Shown piece after piece: positions 25,629-34,816 of a stretch of DNA of 64,000 bases (its first letter is position 1; every line of letters starts with the position of its first letter). Source of the stretch: Lactococcus garvieae. GTDB lineage: Bacteria; Bacillota; Bacilli; Lactobacillales; Streptococcaceae. The notes under the pieces are model-generated. The model saw nothing but the letters and a program-made list of their open reading frames with translations. It made no database searches and was not told the DNA's origin. The translations under genes and the position numbers were made by a program. The stretch spans positions 1,211,954 through 1,275,953 of the forward strand of contig NZ_CP065691.1 of NCBI RefSeq assembly GCF_016027715.1. The letters run 5' to 3'.

Positions 25629-26231
25629 TTAGACAATTTCAGACAATTCTGGGACTTCTTTAAGGATCTCGTCTGCAGTAATGGCACCTTGTCTGAGGAT
25701 TTTTGGTTGATTTGCCGAGAGATCTAAAATCGTTGTATCCAAACCATAGACACTATCGTCTTGAATAGATAGAGCTGCTTTGTCTAAAATGTCTGATGTC
25801 AAATCACTGTAAAATCTTGGGCTAGGAGAGCCTGTCAAATTTGCAGAAGGCCCCACCAAAACTCCTAAGGCTTTTATGACTTCTTGTGTAGCCGGGATAG
25901 AAGGCATACGGAAACCGACTGTTGTCTTTCCCACATGAATCCATTCAGGTACTTCGGGGCTTGCTTCCAAGATAATAGTTAACGGACCAGGAAGAAATGC
26001 CTTTACTAACTTTTCAAGGTAAGGAGGCTGGTGGAGTGAGTATTTTAGGATTGTTTCGTAGTTAGCCACGTTCATGTTAAGTGCTTTTTCGACTGGCCGA
26101 CCTTTTACAGCATAAAGTTTTTTAACTGCTGATTCATTGTTTGCATCCGCAAAAATTCCATAAACTGTTTCGGTGGGTAAAACCACCAACTCCCCTGATT
26201 TTAATGCTTCTATTGCTTTTTCTACTGACAT
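25629..26231 (-). CDS. tsaC: L-threonylcarbamoyladenylate synthase (TsaC/YwlC type)
   Basis: Makes threonylcarbamoyl-AMP from threonine, bicarbonate and ATP for t6A37 in tRNA. The 200-residue single-domain form has VVLPTETVYGIFADANNESA, KLYAVKGRPVEKALNMNVA, FLPGPLTIILEASPEVPEWI, VGFRMPSIPATQEVI and LVGPSANLTGSPSP. It lacks the Sua5 C-terminal domain, so the TsaC name fits. It is preceded one base upstream by a GNAT gene and belongs to the prfA-prmC run. Confidence 0.94.
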   Translation of the reverse strand: MSVEKAIEALKSGELVVLPTETVYGIFADANNESAVKKLYAVKGRPVEKALNMNVANYETILKYSLHQPPYLEKLVKAFLPGPLTIILEASPEVPEWIHVGKTTVGFRMPSIPATQEVIKALGVLVGPSANLTGSPSPRFYSDLTSDILDKAALSIQDDSVYGLDTTILDLSANQPKILRQGAITADEILKEVPELSEIV

Positions 26232-26232
26232 T

Positions 26233-26661
26233 TTATAACTCCTTTCTTAGGTAGCTTTTATCTTTAAGTAATTTACCTTTCTCATAAAGAGGTGACTCAT
26301 AGTGCTCAATGAAATAATCTTTGATTTTATGTGAAAATTCAAAACCACAGCTTTGATAAAATTGAATATTTCCTGAAACTTCATCTGTTCCAACTGTCAT
26401 TATCCCTTGCCCTCTATAGTAATCGAAAAGATACGTCAGAAGTTGCTTGCCGTAGCCTTGACCTTGAGCCTGCTCTGCCACCGCTAAATTCTCAATTTCA
26501 AGATTTGAGTTCACGATACACACTGCCTTGACTTCCGAATCCTCACTCAGAACAAATAATGTACCCTCTTCTAGGTAAGACCTAATATGCACTAGGTCAT
26601 CCGCTAAAAGAAGCAAAGGAATAAAAGTTTCTTTATGAGCTTTTATACGTTTAAATTCCAT
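26233..26661 (-). CDS. GNAT family N-acetyltransferase
   Basis: A 142-residue acetyltransferase. The acetyl-CoA loop is LAVAEQAQGQGYGKQLLTYL (QGQGYG as the Q/RxxGxG/A motif); QFYQSCGFEFSHKI is the closing motif B. The substrate is unknown. It is packed between prmC (adjacent, no gap) and tsaC (one base), so it belongs to the same operon. A similar GNAT gene occurs in this place in other lactococci as far as I recall. Confidence 0.9.
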   Translation of the reverse strand: MEFKRIKAHKETFIPLLLLADDLVHIRSYLEEGTLFVLSEDSEVKAVCIVNSNLEIENLAVAEQAQGQGYGKQLLTYLFDYYRGQGIMTVGTDEVSGNIQFYQSCGFEFSHKIKDYFIEHYESPLYEKGKLLKDKSYLRKEL

Positions 26662-27474
26662 TTATTTCACACTTATCATCCGGTCTTTTCCGAAGATATC
26701 TTGGTGAAGGCTGACTGTTTTCTCCGGAAAATGTTTTTGGAAAAGTGCTCTTAGAACTGCACCCTGCTTATATCCTATCTCCAAGTAGATTTTACCTTTG
26801 GGCTGCAAGTAGACTTGCGCATTTTCGGCAATCTTCTCATAAATTGCTAAGCCTTGATGTTGTGCAAACAGCGCATGATCTGGTTCAAAACGGATTACAG
26901 ACTGATCCATCTCGTAGGTTTCATCATAAGCTATATAAGGTGGATTAGAAACGATAATATCATAGCGTTCTTGCAGATTTTCAAATACATCAGATTTCAA
27001 AAAATTCACTTTAAGTCGATGAGTTGAGGCATTTTGACGCGCTATTTCAAGCGCCTCCTCCGAAATATCAGATGCTGTGATTTCCCAGTGCTTTCTCGCT
27101 TTAGCTAAAGACAAAGCGATAGCTCCCGAACCTGTTCCAATATCTAAAACAGACATTGGATAATCATCATTATCCAATAGAATCATCTGTACAAGTTCTT
27201 CAGTTTCTGGACGTGGAATCAAGACACGTTCATCTACTGCAAGTTTCATGTCACAGAATTCCGCCCAACCGACAATGTATTGTGGTGGTTCATTATTTTT
27301 TAGGCGTTGAGCAATAGACTTTAATTTTGCCAAATCTGTTTCAGAGATGTCTTCTCTTTGCAAATTCAACCATTGTAATTTTGTTAATTCGTGTAAATCT
27401 CGCCAGACAAACTCTAGAGCATACGGCTCTTCTAAATTGCTGGAGAATTGGCGCACGGCCTCAATCCATAACAT
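26662..27474 (-). CDS. prmC: Peptide chain release factor N5-glutamine methyltransferase
   Basis: Methylates the glutamine of the GGQ motif in RF1 and RF2. The 270-residue protein has an N-terminal helical domain, the linker YIVGWAEFCDMKLAVDERVL with IPRPETEELV, the SAM loop VLDIGTGSGAIALSLA and the catalytic NPPY in DIIVSNPPYIAYDE. It lies downstream of prfA, its substrate gene, with one unknown gene between them. Confidence 0.95.
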   Translation of the reverse strand: MLWIEAVRQFSSNLEEPYALEFVWRDLHELTKLQWLNLQREDISETDLAKLKSIAQRLKNNEPPQYIVGWAEFCDMKLAVDERVLIPRPETEELVQMILLDNDDYPMSVLDIGTGSGAIALSLAKARKHWEITASDISEEALEIARQNASTHRLKVNFLKSDVFENLQERYDIIVSNPPYIAYDETYEMDQSVIRFEPDHALFAQHQGLAIYEKIAENAQVYLQPKGKIYLEIGYKQGAVLRALFQKHFPEKTVSLHQDIFGKDRMISVK

Positions 27475-27501
27475 TTTTTCTTTCCTTTCTCCTCCTTCAT
27501 T

Positions 27502-28038
27502 TTAAAGTAGAGGAAAAACTCGGCCCAATAGATAAGTCACTATCGGAACTTTAATATTATCTTGTGCAAAAAGGACAGCATTCTCATTGCGTGTCCTGTT
27601 CTTCTCGTTGACAATATTTTCCAACTTTCCAAGAGCGATTGCGTTGAATTTTTTCATGGTGATATCCAAAGGCTGTCTGCTAAATTTTCCATAATCAGCA
27701 AGCGAAAGTACTTTTTTGCGCTTACTCCAGTTATCTCCCGATTTGAGCTCTTGCCAGAGACGACAGTAAGCATTATTCTTATAAAAATCAATGCTCATTC
27801 GTACACGTCTGTCTAGTCTTTGGAGATGCTTTGAAGGACTTTCCACATTTTCAATACTTATCCAGTAGTCCTTATTTACCGCCTGACAATAAAGTAAGTC
27901 AAAGCGGGTATCTTCTCGACTCACCTCAAAAACCAGCACTCTGGTATCGACGTCTTTCACTCTTTTTGCAGTTTCCATCCGTCTTTGCTCCTCAGCTTTA
28001 AGCTGGATATTAAACCCGTCAAACTGAAAATTATCCAT
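27502..28038 (-). CDS. Hypothetical protein between prfA and prmC
   Basis: A 178-residue soluble protein, rich in charged residues (EEQRRMETAKRVKDVDTRVL, RLDRRVRMSIDFYKNNAYCR), with a hydrophobic C-terminus (VPIVTYLLGRVFPLL). Its start codon overlaps the prfA stop by one base, so it is translated with prfA. No domain recognised. Most relatives have prfA and prmC side by side, so this looks like an insertion into that pair. No sign of decay. Confidence 0.72.
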   Translation of the reverse strand: MDNFQFDGFNIQLKAEEQRRMETAKRVKDVDTRVLVFEVSREDTRFDLLYCQAVNKDYWISIENVESPSKHLQRLDRRVRMSIDFYKNNAYCRLWQELKSGDNWSKRKKVLSLADYGKFSRQPLDITMKKFNAIALGKLENIVNEKNRTRNENAVLFAQDNIKVPIVTYLLGRVFPLL

Positions 28039-29111
28039 TATTTATTTAACTCTGCCAATTTTTCTGTTTGATCATAAACCACGAGGGCATCGATGACTTC
28101 ATCCATTTTTCCTGAAAGGATGGTATCTAATTTTTGCAAAGTCAATCCAATGCGGTGGTCTGTTACTCGGTTTTGTGGGAAGTTGTATGTACGGATACGT
28201 TCTGAGCGGTCCCCAGTCCCTACAGTCGACTTACGTTCAGCGTTTTGCTTGTCTAATTCAATTTGTTGATAATAGTCAAACACTTTTGTATTCAGCAATT
28301 TAATCGCTTTGTCTCTGTTCTTCTGCTGTGTACGTTCTTCTTGCATTTCAACTTTGATACCTGTTGGCAAGTGAACCATACGTACAGCTGTTGCAACCTT
28401 ATTGACATTTTGTCCACCAGCACCTGAAGCGTGGTAAATGTCTACCCGAAGATCTTTTTGTTCTATTTTCATTTCAAATTCTTCAACTTCGGGCATTACA
28501 AGTACTGTCGCAGTCGAGGTATGCACACGCCCTTGTGTTTCCGTAGATGGAACACGCTGTACACGATGGGCTCCAGATTCATATTTGAGTTTGCTATAAA
28601 CAGAAGTTCCTGAAACAAGCGCTGACACTTCTTTATAACCCCCAATACTGGTCATACTTGCTTCCATGATTTCAAACTTCCAACCTTGTGATTCAGCATA
28701 GTGTTGGTACATATTAAGCAAATCACCAGCAAAAAGTGCTGCTTCATCTCCTCCTGCAGCTCCGCGAATTTCTAAGATAATATTTTTATCATCATTAGGA
28801 TCTTTTGGAAGCAAAAGGATTTTTATTTTTTCTTCAAGGACTTCTTTTTCTGACTTGGCTTCGGAAAGTTCCTCTTTGAGCATCTCTTTCATGTCGTCAT
28901 CAAGTCCACTTTCCCCAAGCATTTCTTCACTGTCGGAGATGGTTTCAAGTACTTTTTTATATTCGTTGTAGGTTGCTACAGTATCCCGTAAGTTTGCTTC
29001 CTCACGCGACAGCTCCATAAAACGCTTTGTATCATTAACAACCTGAGGGTCACTGAGTAGCTCTCCCAGTTCCTCATATCGTCCTACCATTGTTTCAAGT
29101 TGATCAAACAT
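28038..29111 (-). CDS. prfA: Peptide chain release factor 1
   Basis: Reads UAA and UAG stop codons and triggers peptide release. The 357-residue protein has the N-terminal helical domain, [18 protein letters not shown], the region [20 protein letters not shown], and the catalytic GGQ at residues 232-234 in [18 protein letters not shown]. The C-terminus carries [20 protein letters not shown]. It follows tdk by 44 bases and precedes the PrmC gene that modifies its GGQ. Confidence 0.98.
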   Translation of the reverse strand: MFDQLETMVGRYEELGELLSDPQVVNDTKRFMELSREEANLRDTVATYNEYKKVLETISDSEEMLGESGLDDDMKEMLKEELSEAKSEKEVLEEKIKILLLPKDPNDDKNIILEIRGAAGGDEAALFAGDLLNMYQHYAESQGWKFEIMEASMTSIGGYKEVSALVSGTSVYSKLKYESGAHRVQRVPSTETQGRVHTSTATVLVMPEVEEFEMKIEQKDLRVDIYHASGAGGQNVNKVATAVRMVHLPTGIKVEMQEERTQQKNRDKAIKLLNTKVFDYYQQIELDKQNAERKSTVGTGDRSERIRTYNFPQNRVTDHRIGLTLQKLDTILSGKMDEVIDALVVYDQTEKLAELNK

Positions 29112-29155
29112 TTTTTATCTTTTCCTTACTTATTTCATTATTTTAGATGATGGAA

Positions 29156-29731
29156 TTACTTGTTTTTCAAGGGATGAAAGTAATGCTTACGGCAAACTGG
29201 AATATAACTTTCATTTCCCCCTATCTGGAGTTGTTCTCCTTCATAAACAGGTTCTCCTTCAACCATGCGTAAAACCATGATTGCTTTTTTACTGCAATAC
29301 CAGCAAATTGTCTTAATCTCTTCTATTTTATCTGCTAAGAGGAGCAAATACTTAGAGCCTTCAAAAAGTTCATTTCGAAAATCATTTTTTAAACCGAAGG
29401 CCATGACTGGCACATCTAAATCATCAACAACGCGTGCCAAGTCATAAATATTTTGCTTACTGAGAAACTGTGCTTCATCAATCAACACGCAGAAAGGCCT
29501 TACAGGAAGACTTTCTACATAATCATAGACATTCATCGTTTCGTCAATAGCTACAGCTGCACTGCTCATACCTATTCGGCTAGCTACTACACCAACTCCA
29601 GCGCGCGTATCCAAACTTGAAGTCATAATCAAAACAGGTTTTCCCTGTTCTTCATAATTATGGGCAACTTTCAAAATTTCAATACTTTTGCCTGAATTCA
29701 TACTGCCATATTTGAAGTACAATTGTGCCAA
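29156..29731 (-). CDS. tdk: Thymidine kinase (type II)
   Basis: Phosphorylates thymidine with ATP in the salvage pathway. I take the TTG at 29731 as start: AAGGGGAG lies six bases upstream and the product (191 residues, beginning [16 protein letters not shown]) has the family length. The frame remains open to 29833 but the extra residues have no counterpart. The P-loop is [19 protein letters not shown] holds the catalytic base region; zinc ligands appear as CWYCSKKA and a late VCRKHY. Confidence 0.94.
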   Translation of the reverse strand: MAQLYFKYGSMNSGKSIEILKVAHNYEEQGKPVLIMTSSLDTRAGVGVVASRIGMSSAAVAIDETMNVYDYVESLPVRPFCVLIDEAQFLSKQNIYDLARVVDDLDVPVMAFGLKNDFRNELFEGSKYLLLLADKIEEIKTICWYCSKKAIMVLRMVEGEPVYEGEQLQIGGNESYIPVCRKHYFHPLKNK

Positions 29732-30483
29732 TTTTCTCTCCCCTTTATAAAAATGGCTTAAAAGCCCTTTTTCATTCAATTCTGCCCACTTTTCCCACCA
29801 AATGGCTGAAGAAGTTTTACTAATCGTGTTCAATTTTTTGGTTTAATTCTTTAGATATGTGGTGTGACATGCGTATCTATTATTAGTAATTCCTGACTAG
29901 AAAATCGCCAGTCTACCCTCGTCTTTTTTCCATAGCTTTAAAAGAATGATTCAACTATTAAAAAGTATGTGGTTGGCTAGATTGAGTATATAATATATAT
30001 ATCTATGATTTTCATAACCTTTACAAATTCAATAGCTAGAGATATAAAGGAGGATCTATAGTAACAATCTCCATTATCGTGGCTAAAATAAAAAATATAC
30101 TTATATGAAAAAACACTTGAATTTTAAAGTTTGTAAATACTGATATTTCATGATTTTCAAATTCAGCAACAAAACGCTTTATTTGTTTCGTCTGTTATTT
30201 ACTGTCATTACTTTTTATCTCCAGCTGTAGTTTTCTAACTTCCTGCTTTCCATCTACAGCTTTCATATTTTTCTTCCTTTTCTTTCAGGAAAGGACAGAA
30301 TAAAAATCATTTTTATTATATCATTTTTATCTATATTTTTCTCTGTCTTTTATTTTCAAAAATTCATCAAATTCAGGAAAGCACACCTCTCCACATTCTA
30401 AAAAATTGCTCTTAACCTTAATATTCACCGATCACTTTTTTGCTACTTATCCACTTATTTTATCTATCTTCCTTCTCTTCACT

Positions 30484-30505
30484 GGTTTACAGTATGCTGT
30501 AAACC
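30484..30505. repeat. Perfect inverted repeat in the gene-poor stretch
   Basis: GGTTTACAG (30484-30492), loop TATG, CTGTAAACC (30497-30505). No T run follows, so it is more like an operator or relic than a terminator. Confidence 0.55.
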
Positions 30506-30725
30506 CATAAGCATCCTGACTAGTGAAATTAATAATACTTTGAATTGTGAGGGAGATTAGAAACTAGCGTATCTCAAACGATAATAAACTATATTGATAG
30601 CTTTGCATTTAATTCTACATTTGGTATTATTAACTTTTGAGATGCTGGTGGGTAATAATGTTATAAAAGGATGAATTATAAGCATCTTTTTATATGTGGC
30701 GAAATAAAAATATAATATAAACCGT

Positions 30726-30749
30726 GTTCAGAAAACCACCATTTTATGG
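30726..30749 (+). repeat. Degenerate copy of the hairpin flanking the island
   Basis: CAGAAAACCACCATTTT, then one changed base, then TGGAC. It matches the intact hairpin at 35364-35389 except at the base before TGGAC and in its first bases, which weakens its stem. Confidence 0.6.
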
Positions 30750-30982
30750 ACAATACTTATTTTTGTTTTTGTACATTAATTACAACTACTCTCCCCTCCT
30801 TCGGATAGTATCCTCAATATTCTAAAAAGTATCTGATTTTCTTACATAGTTTTGACTATAGACTGCTAAAGATGAAATTATAGATAGTCAAAACTCAGTA
30901 ATTTCTAACAATAAAATATTCAAGTGTTATCATTGCTAATTAGCTAACATAAGTTCGAAATGATTAGAGGAAGTATCAGAAA

Positions 30983-31018
30983 AATACTCAGAAAAGCTTA
31001 ATTTCTGAGTATTTTTTA
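30983..31018. terminator. Terminator after the DUF1906 gene
   Basis: AATACTCAGAAA (30983-30994) pairs perfectly with TTTCTGAGTATT (31002-31013), with T runs on both strands. Confidence 0.88.
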
Positions 31019-31030
31019 TTATAATATTAT

Positions 31031-33004
31031 TTAACTTTTTTTCTGTATATAATTCGCAAAGGCTAGACAAACATCTTTTCCTTCCGCAACAGTATGATCA
31101 GGAACAGCAAAGTGCTTTAAAAAGAGTAGTCGAGTTGCGACAACTTCTGGATCAATACTACTATATACGAACCCTTCTGCTTCATTTAACATCTTATTAT
31201 AGTCACTATTAAATCTGTTTTCATACACTAATTTAAAGCGATCCATTGCATCAGACTGTAAGTAGTCAAGGTATAAAGAAGTAAGTGTTGTATCCAGATT
31301 GTCATTTACCTTCTTAGCCATATTCATCGCATCAACATCAACAATCATATCTTCCATTGAAAATGCATTACCTGGAATAGGTTCTAATTGAGCAATTAAT
31401 GCCTCCGCACACTGCAAGAAAGAGTCATAGTTCTTCTCATTATCCTGAACAGTTCTAATAAATGTAAGAAGATCCCCAATCCACCCACAAAAATTACTTA
31501 ATCTATTTTCAATAGGCCAAACTGAATCATAAATATATGCATTTAATGCTGCCATAAAATGTGATATATCTATATTTAGTCCTGTCGCAGGATCAACAGG
31601 TTTAATCTTATTTTCAATTGACATCCCTAATTTTTCTTTTGAGTAATCAATCCATTTTTGATCAATTGGTCCAGCAAGTATATCCCATTGCCAACCTACA
31701 TAGCTTGGAGCATTAAAATAACGATATAAGCCGCAAATTCTACTATTAATACTAGATGTATTTAAAGCGATATTATTTAGTGTAAGATATTCTCTTACTG
31801 CAGTTTCTATATTTAGGAATTGTTCAATAAAATCATCATTTACTCCATGACTATCTACTGAACTTTCTCCATTATATCTGTTTGATTTAATATCATTATC
31901 TATTTCAATATAGCTGTCTCCACTACCAGTTGCTATCGTTGATATTTGGTCAAAAGCCCAATTTTTTGGCAATGGAAATCCTAAGTTTCCACTAAAGCCC
32001 GTTGACATTCCACTTACAAAGCTTGTACTTACAAAGCCTTTATCTGAAACTTGAATACAAACATTCCGAGAACCATAAACCCCAATTTTATAACCTGACA
32101 TATTTTTAATAAAACTATCTTTAATGCCTTCAAAATGAGGAATTATATTACTCTGTATGTCATCTCCTGTAGCATCGTAGTCAATCGCAAAATATATTGT
32201 AGTCCCTGGATTGAAGCCATATCCTTTTGCGGCTAGAATTGCGGCTTCAGCATCTTGGGAGCCTTGTTCATAATTAAAGTATGCTGCTTCCCCTCCATAA
32301 GTTTGATAAATTGGAAATATTGTTAGCTTATTTCTAAAAATTGTTTCTAATTCGCCAGGTTGTATTTTTTTATTTAAGTCAGTACCTTCCACATTTGTTA
32401 AATATCGACCTACAGTTTCAACCCCTCGTTTAATTAATTCTTTTGCTCGAGCATCAGTAATTTCTGTAACACAATCACAAGCTTTACCAACTCTGTCTGG
32501 ATCTCCTGTACTTACAAGAAGGGAGGCCCATGTTTGAAAATCTCCTATTCCATTTTGAGGTAATAAGGCAAAAGCTTGAAAAACCATAACCTGACTTGAT
32601 GTCGAACTTGTAAAAGTACCATCAAATGGAACATTATATCCATTAAAAATCATTGCAGCTTGAAAAAGATGTACAAAGAAATTACCAGAATCACTGTCTC
32701 CAACATTCAATGGATGCTCTTTAAGCCCTGCTTGAGTACCTGGTCCAAAATTCCCGTTTGCTGTATCATCATCCATACCAATTTCATATTGAATAGCATA
32801 TGTCAAATATACTTGTACACTCCTTGAAAAGTTACCATCACACGGCATATAATAAAATTCTCTTCTGTTAATGTACTTATTATTAAGCCATTGTTGTACG
32901 CTTCTAATTTGCTCGCTTCCATTTCCAATTACAACATATGCATCCATATTTAAAATTGCTTTAAATACCTTAGGTGTAACGATATCCCCAGCTTGTCCTG
33001 TCAT
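31031..33004 (-). CDS. DUF1906 glycoside-hydrolase-like protein, main part of a frameshifted gene
   Basis: A 657-residue open frame without its own ribosome binding site. Residues 1-175 hold peptidoglycan-binding-like modules (IRSVQQWLNNKYI, FGPGTQAGL, FDGTFTSSTSSQVMVFQAF). About residues 180-385 form a DUF1906/Rv2525c-like TIM-barrel: GVETVGRYLTNVEG, TIFPIYQTYGGEAAYF, IYFAIDYDATGDDI, GYKIGVYGSRNVC and NWAFDQISTIATG. The last 270 residues are helical and unknown. The beginning of the gene is at 33010-33369 in another frame; one base is missing in a run of five C at 33053-33057. No signal peptide is seen. A role in cell-wall binding or lysis is inference from the modules. Confidence 0.75.
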   Translation of the reverse strand: MTGQAGDIVTPKVFKAILNMDAYVVIGNGSEQIRSVQQWLNNKYINRREFYYMPCDGNFSRSVQVYLTYAIQYEIGMDDDTANGNFGPGTQAGLKEHPLNVGDSDSGNFFVHLFQAAMIFNGYNVPFDGTFTSSTSSQVMVFQAFALLPQNGIGDFQTWASLLVSTGDPDRVGKACDCVTEITDARAKELIKRGVETVGRYLTNVEGTDLNKKIQPGELETIFRNKLTIFPIYQTYGGEAAYFNYEQGSQDAEAAILAAKGYGFNPGTTIYFAIDYDATGDDIQSNIIPHFEGIKDSFIKNMSGYKIGVYGSRNVCIQVSDKGFVSTSFVSGMSTGFSGNLGFPLPKNWAFDQISTIATGSGDSYIEIDNDIKSNRYNGESSVDSHGVNDDFIEQFLNIETAVREYLTLNNIALNTSSINSRICGLYRYFNAPSYVGWQWDILAGPIDQKWIDYSKEKLGMSIENKIKPVDPATGLNIDISHFMAALNAYIYDSVWPIENRLSNFCGWIGDLLTFIRTVQDNEKNYDSFLQCAEALIAQLEPIPGNAFSMEDMIVDVDAMNMAKKVNDNLDTTLTSLYLDYLQSDAMDRFKLVYENRFNSDYNKMLNEAEGFVYSSIDPEVVATRLLFLKHFAVPDHTVAEGKDVCLAFANYIQKKS

Positions 33005-33009
33005 ATCTT

Positions 33010-33369
33010 TTAAAATATTTTGAATACTATTTTGTGTTGTTGAATCAAAAGTCCCCCAATATCAGAACCTGAATAACCTTTACAATAGAGGCCTGCCTGA
33101 ATTAGTTTAACTACGTTTTTAGGAGTATTTGTTGAAATTCCTATCTTGGGATATTTTTGAGAAAGTAAACTAAATGTCGTCGGACCAAAGGCTTCTGATA
33201 AAGCCGTAATCCCAAGCTCGACTTGTAGCCCCATAGTGAGGGCAAACATTGTAGGCCAACCCGTTTTACCATCTTCTTTTACTTTTTCAAAACCCTCATT
33301 ACTACCATAGGTTGCATTTACCCATTTTTGTGCAGCTAATACCATATCATCTTTTAGTGTTAAACTCAT
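33010..33369 (-). CDS. N-terminal part of the frameshifted DUF1906 gene
   Basis: A 119-codon frame that starts at an ATG with AAAGGAGAAG. Residues 1-106 are one more peptidoglycan-binding-like unit (AAQKWVNATYGSNEGF, GWPTMFALTMGLQVELGI, FGPTTFSLLSQKYP). The final 13 residues (LLIQQHKIVFKIF) are out of frame; adding one base to the G5 tract restores TFDSTTQNSIQNILKD, which runs directly into the 31031-33004 frame. The intact protein would have about 780 residues. This may be a true mutation, a phase-variable tract or a sequencing error. Confidence 0.8.
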   Translation of the reverse strand: MSLTLKDDMVLAAQKWVNATYGSNEGFEKVKEDGKTGWPTMFALTMGLQVELGITALSEAFGPTTFSLLSQKYPKIGISTNTPKNVVKLIQAGLYCKGYSGSDIGGLLIQQHKIVFKIF

Positions 33370-33578
33370 TGCTTCTCCTTTTCAGATTTACTTACTTAAA
33401 ATGTCTTATCATTTATGCCGAATATACTTCTATATACACCTCCTTTCTTATTCAACAAAATTGTAACACCCCCTACCCAATTAGTTTAGGTTACCTGACC
33501 TTTCGGGAGTAACACAAAATAGTAAGAATAAATGTTAAAATAACTTATATAAATAAAAAAGAACTGGAAACATACCTT

Positions 33579-34034
33579 ATGTCAATTAAATTTAATCCAA
33601 AAATTGTCGCTGCGATTGTTTTAACAGTTAACACAGTAATAACCTTACTTATAATACTGCTCCCCTCTTCATTTAGTTTTTTTTCTAATATCAACTCTTT
33701 AACAATTGTGCTTTCGTATTTATTTATTGCAAGTACTCTGTGTTTAGTTGCTCAGTATTTTGCTCAAAAAAAAGGAGATAATGCCTATTTTCTTTGGCTT
33801 CTTTCCTTAATTGAATTGTTTTTTATTGTGTTCAGACTTCTTTCTTCCTCTTTGAATTTTTGGCTTTTTCTTTACTCTTTAATTATTCTCTATCTTTTTT
33901 ACCTTTTTTATAACTCATTTAAACAAAATACGGTCAAATACTTTCCTTATATTCTTTACTCTTGCTTATTTCTTTTGCCAATTTTACTTTATATGTTTTG
34001 CCTAATATTTATTTACTTTTTTTTAATGGGTTAA
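33579..34034 (+). CDS. Small polytopic membrane protein, unknown
   Basis: A 151-residue protein with four or five hydrophobic helices (IVAAIVLTVNTVITLLIILL, SLTIVLSYLFIASTLCLVAQ, YILYSCLFLLPILLYMFCLI) and few charges. The start ATG has only a weak GGAA upstream. Codon use is very AT-rich, like the island around it. No family recognised. An immunity-type or transporter-like role for the next genes is possible but unsupported. Confidence 0.5.
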   Translation: MSIKFNPKIVAAIVLTVNTVITLLIILLPSSFSFFSNINSLTIVLSYLFIASTLCLVAQYFAQKKGDNAYFLWLLSLIELFFIVFRLLSSSLNFWLFLYSLIILYLFYLFYNSFKQNTVKYFPYILYSCLFLLPILLYMFCLIFIYFFLMG

Positions 34035-34099
34035 AAATTATCGTTATATAACTCTCAACGTATTCGTTTTAAGTAATATACTTAGAAGTAGGAGAACAC

Positions 34100-34816
34100 A
34101 TGAAAAAATTGTACTATTAATTTTATCTCTTGGAACTATAGGAGTTGTTTCACACTCAATTAAAGCAGATGTAAAAGAGTATACAAATTCAGAGCAACAT
34201 TCTCTTGCTCGTTGTTCTGAAACTACAGAAACTAGTAACACACCTAAACAGAGTGTTAATGAGCTTTTTAGTAATTTAAAAGATACTGACAAAGGTAAGC
34301 GAACTTACTAAAATAGCTAAAACTTATGACAGTAACAGTAGTAATGCAATCACCGTAGCACAAGCTAAAAAAACTATGGTTAGGAACGTAAAGAATGATA
34401 TTGCTCTTGAAAAAAATCTAAATTAGATTCTACATTAGGGGAGCACTCCTCCAGACCCCGTTACTAGTTATCGCGTACTTGTTGCCGGAGAAGTTTATAA
34501 TTCTCAAAAATTCAGTAGTAATTGAGGTCAATTTTCAGGTATGGTTTTCTTAAATAGAGGCTCCTCACATGAAGTTAATGGATGGCTTGATTGGAAAATC
34601 AATGTCGATTTAGGAACAGTGGGTGATGTGCAAGACATGTATAATTTATACAAATTAGGATGGGCGACTTCTAGTATAATTATCTATCCAGGAGATGACC
34701 ATAAACGTCTTTATCCAACAACTGGACAGTGGTTTGCATATGCTACATATAATGCAAAAGCGGTACTACTTATAAGGTTAGAGGAACTAGAATTGGATAA
34801 ACAAGGGGGAGTATGA
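34100..34816 (+). pseudogene. Decayed gene for a secreted protein
   Basis: Starts with ATG at 34100 after TAGGAG. A run of six A (34103-34108) is one short: with a seventh the frame reads MKKIVLLILSLGTIGVVSHS and IKADVKEYTNSEQHS, a clear signal peptide. A second shift occurs near 34293, after DTDKG, leading to SELTKIAKTYDSNSSNAITV. Two in-frame stops follow, TAG near 34424 and TGA near 34518, on either side of SYRVLVAGEVYNSQKFSSN. The last part (34541-34816) stays open: MVFLNRGSSHEVNGWLDW, VGDVQDMYNLYKLGWATSS. The intact protein would have had roughly 235 residues. No family recognised. Confidence 0.75.

Larger units (their letters stand above)
29732..30982. other. Gene-poor AT-rich stretch at the left end of the accessory island
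   Basis: About 1.25 kb without a convincing gene. It must hold the promoter of the tdk operon, which I could not place with confidence. It contains a perfect inverted repeat at 30484-30505 and a hairpin sequence at 30726-30749 repeated at 35364. A 33-codon minus-strand frame at about 30328-30430 (reading ECGEVCFPEFDEFLKIKD) looks like a coding relic. The rest is low-complexity AT sequence. Confidence 0.6.

Noticed and set aside
30328-30430. 33-codon minus-strand frame in the gene-poor stretch
   Set aside because: Reads like natural protein near its end but follows a stop codon directly and has no ribosome binding site; noted only as a possible relic.
33370-33450. Short frame after AAAGGAGG upstream of the DUF1906 gene
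   Set aside because: The site precedes only an eight-codon GTG frame; nothing else supports a leader peptide.
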